A DNA stretch of 64,000 nucleotides from Dolomitihabitans soli (GCF_022213955.1 NZ_JAKNTW010000005.1:517858-581857), one strand, 5' to 3'. Shown: positions 27,903 through 37,435, counted from the first letter of the stretch. Translations and numbers: made by a program. The notes: generated by a model from the letters alone, not told the origin.

Positions 27903-28131
27903 CGTCGGGGCCTCCTGAAACGGGAATGTGAGCATCATCACGCCGCTGAGTTACCGGCGCGTTTCCTGAAGGTCTCCAGCACATTCTTCCAGGGGAATTT
28001 AGGCGTCAATGACCACTAATAGCGCGATTTGTTCTCATATATTGTTCTATATGCTGCTTGGGCTGCACTAATGGGCTGCCGTTTTCGACGCAGTGAGTTT
28101 CCTCTCACCAGTGCCCGGGGACGGCCCTTCG

Positions 28132-29424
28132 TCACCGGGAGGCCGTCTCGACCCGCACCGGGTGCGCGACCACGGCGTCGAACAGGTAGCCATAAGTGTT
28201 GAACTGGGCCACGTCCGGTTGGCGAGCGCCGGTCTCGTCGCTCGCGCGGGCGAGCAGGACGTGCGGTCCCGGCCTGACCGGACGCCAGACGATCTGCCAC
28301 GGCGCCCACGCCTCGGCGGGCCGCCGCCCGTCCAGATGGGCGTCCCGCCAGGTCGCGCCGCCGTCCGTGCTCGCCTCCACCCGCGTGATCCGCCCCTGGC
28401 CCGACCACGACCTGCCCCGCAGCACCTGCGGCCGGCCCGCCTGGATGACGGCGTCCCACGGCAGCTCGAACGCGCTCGTGATGCCCCGCGTGGTCAGCGG
28501 ATCGCCGCCGCCGCACGGACGGCCGGGGCCGAACATCCGATAGAAACGGGTGTTCCACGGCGAGAAGAGCCGCTCGGCCGACACCTCGATGTCACCGACC
28601 CATTTGATCGACGCGATCCCGATCCACGACGGCACCACCAGCCGGACCGGGAAGCCGTGGTCCGGCGGCAGCGGCTCGCCGTTCATCTCGTAGGCCAGCA
28701 GCACGTCGTCGAGCGCCTTGGCGATCGGGAGCGGGCGGCGAACCGGGCCATAGTCCACCCCGTCGCTGACGTAGTTCGCGTCCAGCCCGCTCGGCAGCAC
28801 GTCGACCGCGTTCCCGGTGAGCCCGGCCTGCCGCAGCACGGTGGACAGCGGTACCCCCCGCCACCGCGCCACGCCCACCCCGCCCAGCCGCCACGGTGTG
28901 CCGGGAACCTCCTGCCCCTGCTGCGAGGCGAAGAACGAACGCCCGTTGCCCGCGCACTCGATCGCCACGTCGGCCGTCACCGACGGCAGCGCGAGCAGGT
29001 CGTCGTAGCCGAACTCCCGGGGGCTCGTCACCCCGCTCCCGTGGATCCGCAGCCGCCAGGTCGTGACGTCGATCAACGGGGTCGCGGTGTGGTTCCGCAC
29101 GAAGAACCGGTCGTTGGGCACCTGGTAGCCGACCCCGCTCAGCGCCTCCCAGCGCGTCTCCGCGTTGGTCTCGTGCACCACGAACAACTCGTCGGGCAGC
29201 GGTTTGACGATCCCCGCGCCCCCGCTCACCCGGGTCGGCACGCCGCCGCCGGCCTGCCCCCGGCTCAGCACCGCTCTGCTCCCGCCGGGCCCGGTCTGAC
29301 TCGCGCTCATCCTGTCCTCCCGGCCCTCACCGGTCCCCGTCCGGCTCACCAGCTCGCCGCGGGCCCTCGTCGTGGTCCTACCCCCGGCCGCTCCGACTGC
29401 ACCGATCAGCTCCTCGTACGGCAT
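28132..29424 (-). CDS. Sulfite oxidase-like molybdopterin enzyme
   Basis: 430 residues from ATG 29424 (GAGGAG 9 nt upstream). Oxidoreductase molybdopterin-binding domain: DRFFVRNHTATPLIDVTTWR, then VAIECAGNGRSFFASQQ with Cys157 as the Mo ligand, and PDHGFPVRLVVPSWIG; the C-terminal Mo-co dimerisation domain has RVEASTDGGATWRDAHLDG and FNTYGYLFDAVVAHPV. No heme domain and no clear signal peptide, so a cytoplasmic sulfite dehydrogenase-like enzyme with an unknown electron acceptor. The first 60 residues are low-complexity. An inverted repeat lies at its promoter. Confidence 0.88.
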   Translation of the reverse strand: MPYEELIGAVGAAGGRTTTRARGELVSRTGTGEGREDRMSASQTGPGGSRAVLSRGQAGGGVPTRVSGGAGIVKPLPDELFVVHETNAETRWEALSGVGYQVPNDRFFVRNHTATPLIDVTTWRLRIHGSGVTSPREFGYDDLLALPSVTADVAIECAGNGRSFFASQQGQEVPGTPWRLGGVGVARWRGVPLSTVLRQAGLTGNAVDVLPSGLDANYVSDGVDYGPVRRPLPIAKALDDVLLAYEMNGEPLPPDHGFPVRLVVPSWIGIASIKWVGDIEVSAERLFSPWNTRFYRMFGPGRPCGGGDPLTTRGITSAFELPWDAVIQAGRPQVLRGRSWSGQGRITRVEASTDGGATWRDAHLDGRRPAEAWAPWQIVWRPVRPGPHVLLARASDETGARQPDVAQFNTYGYLFDAVVAHPVRVETASR

Positions 29425-29440
29425 GCGGCCCACTCCTCTT

Positions 29441-29468
29441 TCTTGGTTTACTTCATTTCCTACCAAGA
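29441..29468. promoter_or_regulatory. TCTTGGT...ACCAAGA inverted repeat before sulfite oxidase-like gene
   Basis: Perfect 7-bp arms separated by 14 nt, ending 17 bp upstream of ATG 29424 (minus strand) in an AT-rich stretch. Candidate operator, or part of the 5' leader if transcription starts upstream. Confidence 0.35.
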
Positions 29469-29580
29469 GAGTATGTAATTGGGAAGTGGGCGGGGGGTTC
29501 CGGCCGGGGCGTGTCGCGGCTCAGATCCGATCTCCATGGCCCAGACCTGCCGCAGCTCGACGAACCGACGACCTCTCTCG

Positions 29581-29646
29581 ACCGGACCGGCAGCAGGACG
29601 GCCCACATGTCCAACCGGACCCGGTAGCAGTACGACCCGCATGTCA
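29581..29646. repeat. Imperfect 33-bp tandem repeat in intergenic region
   Basis: ACCGGACCGGCAGCAGGACG... (29581-29612) and ACCGGACCCGGTAGCAGTAC... (29614-29646), both ending in (A/G)CATGTC. It lies in the 257-bp gap between the sulfite oxidase-like start and the PolX stop. No gene seen in this gap. Confidence 0.5.
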
Positions 29647-29681
29647 GGCAGGTGGGCGGCTCGGGTCGGGAAGGCGGTGAC

Positions 29682-31379
29682 TCAGGGGCGGTGGAGGAAG
29701 GCGAGGAGGCGGTCGAGCGGCCAGGTGTTGATCACATCGTCGGTGGTCAGCCAGGCCCGCTGGGCGATGCCGATGCCGTAGTGCTGGTGGGCGAGGTGCG
29801 GGATCGCGTGCGAGTCGCTGTCGATGGAGAACTTGACGCCGTGGTGCCGGGCCAGCCGTACGAGGTCGGCGGGGAGGTCGGAGCGGTCGGGGTAGGCGTC
29901 GATCTCCATGACCGTGCCGGTGCGCGCCGCGCAGCGGAACACCGCCTCCCAGTCGGCGTCGACCGGCGGTCGCTTGCCGATCTTCCGGGTGGTGGGATGG
30001 CCGATGATGTGCACGTGCGGGTTCTCGCAGGCGGCGATGAACCTGGCCGTCATCTCCTCGCGGGACTGGGTGAAGTGCGAGTGCACACTGGCGACGGTGA
30101 TGTCGAACCCTTGGAGGACCTCGGCCGGCCAGTCGACGGAACCATCCGGGGCGATGTTCAGCTCGGTGCCGTGCAGCAACCGCATGTCCGGATATTTCTG
30201 TTGAAGGTGGCCGAGCTGCTCACGCTGCGCGAGGGCCTTGTCCAGCGTCATACGCTGCATGACCAGGTCGGGCGCGTGGTCGGTGACCGCGTAGTAGGAA
30301 TAGCCCCGGCCCGCGGCGGCCGCCACCATCTCCGCCAGCGAGGCGATGCCGTCCGTCAGGTCGGTGTGGGTGTGCAGATCGCCCCTGAGATCCTCCAGGG
30401 TGACCACCTCGGGCAGCTTCCCGCCGAGCGCCGCCGCGACCTCGCCGCCGTCCTCCCGAAGGGTCGGCGGGATCCACGGCATGCCGAGCGCCTGGTAGAT
30501 CTCCTCCTCGGTCCGCGAGGCGATCACCCGCTCGCCCTCGAACAGGCCGTACTCCGACAGCTTCCAGCCCTTCTTGACCGCCATCTCCCGGATACGGACG
30601 TTGTGCTCCTTGGACCCCGTGAAGTACTGCATCGCGGCGCCCCACGACTCGGCGGGCACCACCCGCAGATCCACCTGCAGCCCCTGCCTGGTGCGGATCG
30701 AGGTCTTCTTCTCCCCGGCCGCGATGACCTCCTCGACGTACGGCTGGGCGCGGAAGGCGGTCATCAGGGTCTCGGGCGCCACCGCCAGGATGTCGATGTC
30801 GCCGATCGTGTCGCGCATCCGCCGCAGCGACCCGGCATAGGCGATCCGCTCCACCTGACCCGTCTCGGTCAGCGAGGTGATGATCTTCTCGGCGAGGTCC
30901 ATGGCGACGCCGACGTGCACCCGCCGGCCCGCCTGCTCCATCTGCTCGATGCCCTTGAGCAGGTTCTCCTCGGTCCGGGCGCCGAAGCCCTTGAGGCCGG
31001 TCAGCCGCCCGGCCCTGATCGCCTCGGCGAGCGACTCGGGCGAGTCGATGCCCAGCTCGCCGTACAGGAAGATCGCCTTCTTCGGCCCCAGCGTCGGCAC
31101 CCGGGTCATCCGCCGGACCCCTTCGGGCACCCGCCCCCGCAGGTCGTCGAGTTGCCGGAAGCTCCCTCTCGCCAGGAACTCCTCCACCTTCTTGGCGATC
31201 GCCTCGCCCACCCCCGGCACCCCGCGCACATCGGCGCCCGAGATGTCCTCCGGGTAGCCCGCGATCGCCTTCGCCGCCTTCTGGTAACTCCGCACCCGGA
31301 AGGCGTCGCCCCCGTTGATCGCGAACAGATCCGCGTACTCCTCGAGAGCCGCCGCGGCCTCATCGTTTGCCCGAGCCAT
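29682..31379 (-). CDS. polX: DNA polymerase/3'-5' exonuclease PolX
   Basis: 565 residues from ATG 31379. TACGCT ends 7 nt before this ATG, indicating a leaderless transcript. Domains in order: helix-hairpin-helix and polymerase beta-like region (FAINGGDAFRVRSYQKAAKA; GVPGVGEAIAKKVEEFLARG), palm with AGSLRRMRDTIGDIDILAVA (catalytic Asp pair in GDIDIL), and a C-terminal PHP exonuclease domain starting DLHTHTDLTDG, with VTDHAPDL, LHGTELNI, GHPTTR and SIDSDSHA. Bacterial PolX fills gaps in base-excision repair with proofreading by the PHP domain. Monocistronic. Confidence 0.93.
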   Translation of the reverse strand: MARANDEAAAALEEYADLFAINGGDAFRVRSYQKAAKAIAGYPEDISGADVRGVPGVGEAIAKKVEEFLARGSFRQLDDLRGRVPEGVRRMTRVPTLGPKKAIFLYGELGIDSPESLAEAIRAGRLTGLKGFGARTEENLLKGIEQMEQAGRRVHVGVAMDLAEKIITSLTETGQVERIAYAGSLRRMRDTIGDIDILAVAPETLMTAFRAQPYVEEVIAAGEKKTSIRTRQGLQVDLRVVPAESWGAAMQYFTGSKEHNVRIREMAVKKGWKLSEYGLFEGERVIASRTEEEIYQALGMPWIPPTLREDGGEVAAALGGKLPEVVTLEDLRGDLHTHTDLTDGIASLAEMVAAAAGRGYSYYAVTDHAPDLVMQRMTLDKALAQREQLGHLQQKYPDMRLLHGTELNIAPDGSVDWPAEVLQGFDITVASVHSHFTQSREEMTARFIAACENPHVHIIGHPTTRKIGKRPPVDADWEAVFRCAARTGTVMEIDAYPDRSDLPADLVRLARHHGVKFSIDSDSHAIPHLAHQHYGIGIAQRAWLTTDDVINTWPLDRLLAFLHRP

Positions 31380-31489
31380 ATGCCACAGCGTAGGCGCTCC
31401 CCCCGACAATTCGCCGTTCGCCCTCCAGGTCAGGGCGGGGTCAGTATTTGGTCACGGGGGGTAACGAGCCGAGAGAGTAGGGTGTGAAA

Positions 31490-31813
31490 GTGGTTGACCT
31501 GGCCCAGGCCGAGGTGCTCATCGTCGCGCTGCAGACGGAGGTTCGCGACATCAATGCGAGACTCGTCAAGGTAGAGAAGACATCGCACCTCGGGGCAACA
31601 GTGAGCGATCATTCAGTGGAGCTGGACAGGCACACCGACCTGCTGCACGAGATCAGGCGGCAGACCGACCGGATCGGCGCCCCCGCAGATTCGGACAAGA
31701 CCGTCTGGTCCCGGCTCGATGACCACGATCGGATCCTCAACGAGCACAGCGTCATCCTGAACGAGCACAGTGCCATGCTCAAGGAGATCCTTGCGATCGT
31801 GAAGCAGAACTAG
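31490..31813 (+). CDS. Small coiled-coil hypothetical protein
   Basis: 107 residues. GTG 31490 stands 6 nt after TAGGGT, implying a leaderless start; GTG 31484 is two codons earlier and directly abuts that hexamer. Heptad-like sequence throughout (LIVALQTEVRDINARLVKVE; SVELDRHTDLLHEIRRQTDR), with a C-terminal repeat LNEHSVILNEHSAMLKEILA. No membrane helix. Similar short coiled-coil proteins occur in actinomycetes with no assigned role. Confidence 0.65.
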   Translation: MVDLAQAEVLIVALQTEVRDINARLVKVEKTSHLGATVSDHSVELDRHTDLLHEIRRQTDRIGAPADSDKTVWSRLDDHDRILNEHSVILNEHSAMLKEILAIVKQN

Positions 31814-31985
31814 CGACCCGTTCGCAGGTCCCCGCCGTGCGGCGGGGACCTGTGGCGCGGTGCCGGGCCGGGCTCGAAGGGTCACGAGTGCATCCGAGTC
31901 GTCACGGCGACCGGCCACGCGCGCCCGAGTGGCGTGCATCCGCGGACACCCGCCGCCTGCGGCGCGTGGCGCCGGCGTGGCATGC

Positions 31986-32083
31986 CGTACGGACACGACG
32001 TACGGACACGACGTACGGACGCGACGTACGGACGCGACGTACGGACGCGACGTACGGACGCGACGTACGGACGCGACGTACGG
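31986..32083. repeat. 13-bp tandem repeat, seven full copies and a partial
   Basis: Unit CGTACGGAC(A/G)CGA at 31986-32076, then CGTACGG. Copies 1-2 have A and copies 3-7 have G at the variable position. Each unit holds the palindrome CGTACG. It lies in the 276-bp gap between convergent genes and ends just before the aldo-keto reductase stop. No spacers, so not CRISPR; a slippage minisatellite or clustered protein-binding site. Confidence 0.9.
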
Positions 32084-32089
32084 CGCGGG

Positions 32090-33064
<975 letters not shown>

Positions 33065-33319
33065 ACGCAGCACTCTAAACCGCGCCCAAGGGGTGCCCGT
33101 GGAGGGGGCGGTGGTGCGGCTCTGGCAATACGGTGGCGCTTGCTTGAAGGAACAGCGGGATAATCTTTCCCGAAGATAGTGAAATTTGCTTTGATAGGGG
33201 AATGGATTGACCATGCCCTTCCTGCTTGGCATGTCGCAGCAAGGCAGGACAGGTGACAAGTCCGTTTGAAAATGGGCAAGCCGCCTACGTGGCATTTCGG
33301 TCGCACAAAATGGGGGGCG

Positions 33320-34504
33320 ATGGAGCGCACGCAAAGGGAGAATGATCCTCCGCCGGGCTCGGTTTTCCAGGGGTCGTCTCCCAAGCTGTGGCTCGACGCC
33401 GCCGCGTCGGCCTCGACCGGTGTCGCGATCTCGGCGCTGACCTTTGCCGGCATCTCCGGATCAGGTCAGGGACACGTGTTCGGCGGGCTGGTCTGGTTAC
33501 TGGCGTTACTCGCACTGCACGCCCGACTGCTTGTGAAGGCGCTCAAGAAGCAAACGGTGGAATGGTGGGCGATCGCCCTGGAGGCGCTGCTGGCGTTTCT
33601 GCCGTTACTGGTTCTCGGGCCGGGCTGGGCGCCCGCCTGCGGGCTGCCGGTCGGCACCTTGCTGCTGGCCGCCTACCGGAGACGCCTGCCGGCGCTCGCG
33701 CTGGCCGGGCTCACCAGCGGTCCCCTCCTGCTCGTCCTGTCGGCGGTGGCGGCGTCCGGTGACCCGCCGCCGGACTGGACCGCGAGCTGGGCCGTGGGCC
33801 GGTCCCTGGCCTGGGCGGTGGCGGGGCCGGCGCTCGGCCTGGCGGAGTGCGCCTGGGTCCTCCTCGCGGGGCGGCTCGCGACCGGGCGGACCGAGCTGGT
33901 CCGCAACGCGCTGTCCCAGGAGCGCCGCAGGTTCAGCCGTGACCTGCACGACCTGGTCGGGCACCGGCTGACCGTGCTGGTCCTGAAGGCCGAGCTCATC
34001 CAGCGGTTGCTGGACTCCGGCGACCGCAAGCTGCACGACGAGGTGCAGGAGGTCCTGCAGTTGCTGCGGGGGATGACCGGTGACGTCCGCTCCGTGGCGC
34101 ACGGGTCGCCGTGCTCCTCGCTGGCGGCGGAGCTGGACTCGGCGCGTGCGGTGCTGGAGTCGATCGAGGTGCGGTGCCAGGTCGAGGTGTCGTGCCGGAC
34201 CCTCGCCGCCGAGGCGACGGAGGTGCTCGCCCACGTCCTGCGCGAGGGCGTGACCAACATCCTGCGGCACGCCAGGGCCAGGGAGTGCGTCATCCACCTG
34301 GTCGAACAGGACGGAGTCGTCGAGCTCTCGATGACGAACGACGGGGTGGTGGCCGCGCGCGAGGGGGCGCGCGACGGGCAGGGCCTGCGGAATCTGCGGG
34401 ACCGCATGGCCGAACTCGGCGGCCACCTGACGGCCGGCGATCTCCCCGAAGGGCGATTCCGACTTATCGCACATTTCATGCACAAATCTAAGATTTCATC
34501 GTAA
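33320..34504 (+). CDS. Sensor histidine kinase (HisKA_3, NarL partner type) of lanthipeptide locus
   Basis: 394 residues from ATG 33320; the frame is open to 33266 (TTG) but those 18 codons lack the GC-rich third positions of the gene. N-terminal half is membrane-embedded (VAISALTFAGISG; GGLVWLLALLALHARLL; ALLAFLPLLVLGPGW; further helices to about 190). Then ERRRFSRDLHDLVGHRLTVL with phosphoacceptor His210, and an ATPase domain with REGVTNILRHARA (N box) and GQGLRNLRDRMAELGG (G box). The kinase belongs to the class that pairs with NarL-type regulators; the only one nearby is at 43157-43762, across the cluster. Its last codons merge into an AT-rich region before lanKC. Confidence 0.88.
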   Translation: MERTQRENDPPPGSVFQGSSPKLWLDAAASASTGVAISALTFAGISGSGQGHVFGGLVWLLALLALHARLLVKALKKQTVEWWAIALEALLAFLPLLVLGPGWAPACGLPVGTLLLAAYRRRLPALALAGLTSGPLLLVLSAVAASGDPPPDWTASWAVGRSLAWAVAGPALGLAECAWVLLAGRLATGRTELVRNALSQERRRFSRDLHDLVGHRLTVLVLKAELIQRLLDSGDRKLHDEVQEVLQLLRGMTGDVRSVAHGSPCSSLAAELDSARAVLESIEVRCQVEVSCRTLAAEATEVLAHVLREGVTNILRHARARECVIHLVEQDGVVELSMTNDGVVAAREGARDGQGLRNLRDRMAELGGHLTAGDLPEGRFRLIAHFMHKSKISS

Positions 34505-34625
34505 ATAAGTCAATTTGCACAAATACCTTAAACTATTATGTGAAATCCATGTTAGGCATGTGCGATATGTGTGTTCAGGTAATGTAATGTGTAACTAGAC
34601 GGAAAAGCTCCCGATCGACATTCTC
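34505..34625 (+). promoter_or_regulatory. AT-rich promoter region of the lanthipeptide operon
   Basis: The most AT-rich stretch in the window, between the kinase and lanKC. It contains TTGCACAAAT (34515-34524), whose TGCACAAAT core also occurs at 34479-34487 in the end of the kinase gene, and a run of ATGTG-like words between 34537 and 34590 (ATGTGA, CATGTG, ATGTGTG, ATGTGTA). These direct words are candidate sites for the cluster's NarL-type regulator, but no experimental motif is available. Confidence 0.5.
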
Positions 34626-34646
34626 TAAGAGGGTTTCGAGCGGGAG
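34608..34646 (+). promoter_or_regulatory. lanKC: Hairpin sequestering the lanKC ribosome binding site
   Basis: CTCCCGATCGA (34608-34618) can pair with TCGAGCGGGAG (34636-34646) with one mismatch. The right arm includes GGGAG of the lanKC Shine-Dalgarno GGGAGG (34642-34647), 8 nt before ATG 34655. The structure would hide the site and could limit LanKC translation. Confidence 0.45.
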
Positions 34647-34654
34647 GGCGTGGG

Positions 34655-37261
34655 ATGGACCAATACGAGCTGTACTGCCTGGCCGATCCTTTCTTCTATG
34701 ACACGCTTGAGCACAGCGAGGTAGAGGGCGCCGATTTTTCCATAGCCGGCGAGCCGCTCCCCGAAGGTTGGGCACATCACCCATCCGACACCTGGCTCTA
34801 TTATGCGCCGGGCGGCGAGGCGCCCCTTCCCGCGCAGGGCTGGAAAATCCACGTGTCGGCCCGGATGGAGGATGCCGAACGGGCGCTGGCGATCGTGTGG
34901 GACTACTGCGTGACCCGTGGGATCGCGTTCAAGTTCCTGCGCGGCGCCCCCATCGTGATCATGCTGAACTCCAAGGCCGCCTCCCGGGCGTCGAGCGGCA
35001 AGCTGGTCACGATCTACCCGCGAGACGTCGACCAGCTCGAACTCATCCTGAAGGACCTCCACGAGCTGCTGCGCGGCATCACCGGCCCCTACATCCTCAG
35101 CGATCTTCGCTACGCGGAAGGCCCCCTCTACGTGAGGTACGGCGGTTTCGCCGAGCGCCACTGCGTGACCGAGGCCGGGGAACGCGTGCTGGCGGTCGAG
35201 GACGGCGCCGGGCGGCTGGTCCCCGACGTGCGCCACGCGATCTTCTCGATCCCGCCGTGGACGGCGCTGCCCGGGTTCCTCCAGCCCCATCTCGACAGCC
35301 GCAACACCGTGACGACGCACGACATGCCGTACACCGTGGAGAGCGTGCTGCAGTTCTCCAACGGCGGAGGGGTCTATCTCGCCAGGGACGGGCGCACCGG
35401 CGAGCAGGTGGTGCTGAAGGAGGGGAGACCGCACGCGGGGCTCGACGCGGCCGGCCGGGACGCGGTGACGCGCCTGGCGCACGAGCGGGACATCCTCGAA
35501 CGCCTCGCCGGGCTGGACGGCGTGCCGGCCCTGCACGACTACTTCACCCTCGGCGAGCACCACTTCCTCGTCCAGGAGTTCATCGACGGCACCTCGCTGC
35601 AGAGCCGCCTGGTGCACCGGTTCCCGCTGACCAGGGCGACCTGCACACCGGAGGTGCTCGCGGAGTACACGCGGTGGGCGATGGACACGGTCGACGACGT
35701 GGAGCGGGTCGTGGCGTCCCTGCACGGGCGGGGAGTGGTCTTCGGCGACCTGCACCCCGACAACGTGCTCCTCATGGAGAGCGGCCGGGTGGTCATGATC
35801 GACTACGAGGTGGCCACCCTCGCGGACGAAGGCGGCCGCGCGGCGCTCGCGCATCCGGCGTTCAACGCCCCCCGGGACCGGCAAGGGGTCGACGTCGACA
35901 CCTACTCGCTGGCCTGTCTGCGGCTCGGGTTGTTCGCCCCGCAGTGCACGATCATGCTGCCGCTGCACCGGGCGAAGGCACGGCACCTCGGCCGGCTCGT
36001 CACCGAGATCTTCCCGGTGCCGCCGCCGGCGATCGAGGCGGCGGTCGCCACGATCATGGGCGACGGCGACCATCCCGAGACGCCGGACCCGCCGATGCCC
36101 GGCACGGACTCCTGGCCGGACGTGCGCGACGCGATGTGCCGCGCCATCCGGAGCGCCGCGACGCCCGACCGCGAGGACCGGCTCTTCCCGGGCGACATCG
36201 CGCAGTTCGAGCCCGGCCACGGACTGAACTTCGCGCACGGCGCCGCCGGGGTCCTCTACGCGCTGACGTCGGTCGGCGCCGGACGTCTCCCCGAGTACGA
36301 GGAGTGGCTGTGCGCCCGCTCGGCGACGCCCGTGCCGGGCTCGGGGCTCGGCTTCTACGACGGGCTGCACGGCATCGCCCACGTCCTCGACCTGCTCGGT
36401 CGCCGGCAGGAGGCGCTCGACGTCGTCGAGATCTGCATGCGCGAGAAGGTGGAAGGGCTCCAGCCCGCGCTGTTCTCCGGCCTGTCCGGCATCGGCCTGA
36501 ACCTCCTGCACCTGGGCGAGACCACCGGTGAGCACGAGCTGACGCGCACCGCGCACCGCGTCGTGGACATCTGCGCCGACCGGCTCGGCGGTCCCGAGGA
36601 CGTGCCGGAACTCAGCGGCGGCACCCGTCCGCGCGCCGGCCTCATGTACGGCTCGGCGGGTCCCGCCCTGCTGTTCCTGCACGCCTACGAGCAGACGGGC
36701 GACGCCGCCCTGCTCGACCTCGCCGAGGTGGCGCTGCGTCAGGACCTCCGCCGGTGCCGCCTGGCCGACGACGGCTCGCGCCAGGTGGACCAGGGCTGGC
36801 GGCTGCTGCCCTACCTCGACGAGGGTTCCGTCGGCATCGGCGTGGTCCTCGCCCGCTACCTGGCCCACCGCGAGGACGAGTCCTTCGCGGTCGCGCTGGC
36901 GGAGCTGCGGAAGGTGGCGCGGTCGCGTTACTTCGTGCAGTCGGGACTGTTCACCGGCCGGGCCGGCATCATCGCCGCGCTGGGCACGGGACTGCGCCCG
37001 CCCGGTCAGGGTCCCGACGACCTCATCGACGACCTCATCGACGACCAGGTCCACGGCCTGCGGTGGCACGCGCTGCCGTACGGCGGGGGCCTGGCCTTCC
37101 CCGGAGACCAGATGCTCCGGCTCTCCATGGATTTCTCGACTGGAACGGCAGGTGTCCTGTTCGCGCTCGGCGTGGTTCTGTCCGAGCGGCCGGTGAGCCT
37201 GCCCTTCCTCGGGCCCGCGATCCCGCGGTCCCGTCACGACGAGCACAGGAAGGGGGTGTAA
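34655..37261 (+). CDS. lanKC: Class III lanthipeptide synthetase LanKC
   Basis: 868 residues, the expected size for class III enzymes (RamC, LabKC). Three modules: an N-terminal phospho-Ser/Thr lyase region (about 1-215), a Ser/Thr kinase domain (about 225-500) with Lys255 (VVLKEGRPHAG), catalytic FGDLHPDNVLL (Asp365, Asn370) and MIDYEVA in place of DFG (Asp383), and a LanC-like cyclase region (about 525-850) with GLSGIGLNLLHLG, GLMYGSAGPALL and DFSTGTAGVLFALG. The Cys/Cys/His zinc ligands of class I/II cyclases are not seen, as in class III. It phosphorylates precursor Ser/Thr, eliminates to dehydro residues and forms labionin/lanthionine. The stop precedes lanA1 by 5 nt. Confidence 0.95.
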   Translation: MDQYELYCLADPFFYDTLEHSEVEGADFSIAGEPLPEGWAHHPSDTWLYYAPGGEAPLPAQGWKIHVSARMEDAERALAIVWDYCVTRGIAFKFLRGAPIVIMLNSKAASRASSGKLVTIYPRDVDQLELILKDLHELLRGITGPYILSDLRYAEGPLYVRYGGFAERHCVTEAGERVLAVEDGAGRLVPDVRHAIFSIPPWTALPGFLQPHLDSRNTVTTHDMPYTVESVLQFSNGGGVYLARDGRTGEQVVLKEGRPHAGLDAAGRDAVTRLAHERDILERLAGLDGVPALHDYFTLGEHHFLVQEFIDGTSLQSRLVHRFPLTRATCTPEVLAEYTRWAMDTVDDVERVVASLHGRGVVFGDLHPDNVLLMESGRVVMIDYEVATLADEGGRAALAHPAFNAPRDRQGVDVDTYSLACLRLGLFAPQCTIMLPLHRAKARHLGRLVTEIFPVPPPAIEAAVATIMGDGDHPETPDPPMPGTDSWPDVRDAMCRAIRSAATPDREDRLFPGDIAQFEPGHGLNFAHGAAGVLYALTSVGAGRLPEYEEWLCARSATPVPGSGLGFYDGLHGIAHVLDLLGRRQEALDVVEICMREKVEGLQPALFSGLSGIGLNLLHLGETTGEHELTRTAHRVVDICADRLGGPEDVPELSGGTRPRAGLMYGSAGPALLFLHAYEQTGDAALLDLAEVALRQDLRRCRLADDGSRQVDQGWRLLPYLDEGSVGIGVVLARYLAHREDESFAVALAELRKVARSRYFVQSGLFTGRAGIIAALGTGLRPPGQGPDDLIDDLIDDQVHGLRWHALPYGGGLAFPGDQMLRLSMDFSTGTAGVLFALGVVLSERPVSLPFLGPAIPRSRHDEHRKGV

Positions 37262-37266
37262 ACGAC

Positions 37267-37398
37267 ATGGTCCTTCTCGACCTCCAGGGTCTCGAGGCTC
37301 CTTCGAGCAGTGACGTCGCCAGCGGCGGCAGCACGCTCACGGTCCTCGGTTGCAACTCGCACAAGCCGAGCAACCTCAGTGTGCTGCTCTGCCACTAG
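37267..37398 (+). CDS. lanA1: Class III lanthipeptide precursor, copy 1
   Basis: 43 residues. Leader begins MVLLDLQGLEAP, matching the LLxLQ/DLQ recognition motif of RamS/LabA-type leaders. The core carries two Ser/Thr-(x2)-Ser/Thr-(x3)-Cys motifs: Ser22-Thr25-Cys29 (STLTVLGC) and Ser35-Ser38-Cys42 (SNLSVLLC), separated by NSHKP, and ends Cys42-His43. The second motif is a standard labionin motif; the first has Thr in the central position. Leader removal after Pro12 by the downstream prolyl oligopeptidase is likely. Strong RBS AGGAAGGGGG before ATG 37267. Product is probably a SapB-like amphiphilic or antibacterial peptide. Confidence 0.95.
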   Translation: MVLLDLQGLEAPSSSDVASGGSTLTVLGCNSHKPSNLSVLLCH

Positions 37399-37407
37399 TC
37401 ACACTTT

Positions 37408-37435
37408 CCCCGGGCGTCCCACGGGCCGCCCGGGG
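37408..37435 (+). terminator. Hairpin after lanA1
   Basis: CCCCGGGCG / CGCCCGGGG, 9-bp stem extended by CCC/GGG beyond one T-C mismatch. Weaker than its copy after lanA2. Probably allows partial read-through and protects the lanA1 mRNA end. Confidence 0.7.

Noticed and set aside
24723..28019. 1098-codon plus-strand frame crossing ActP and WS/DGAT
   Set aside because: Arg/Gly/His-rich shadow frame that spans a terminator and two clearly coded genes on opposite strands.
31986..32083. Possible CRISPR array
   Set aside because: Units of 13 bp are contiguous with no spacers and no cas genes are present.
34625..37246. Long minus-strand frame opposite lanKC
   Set aside because: No recognisable domain, and lanKC on the plus strand has all kinase and cyclase motifs.
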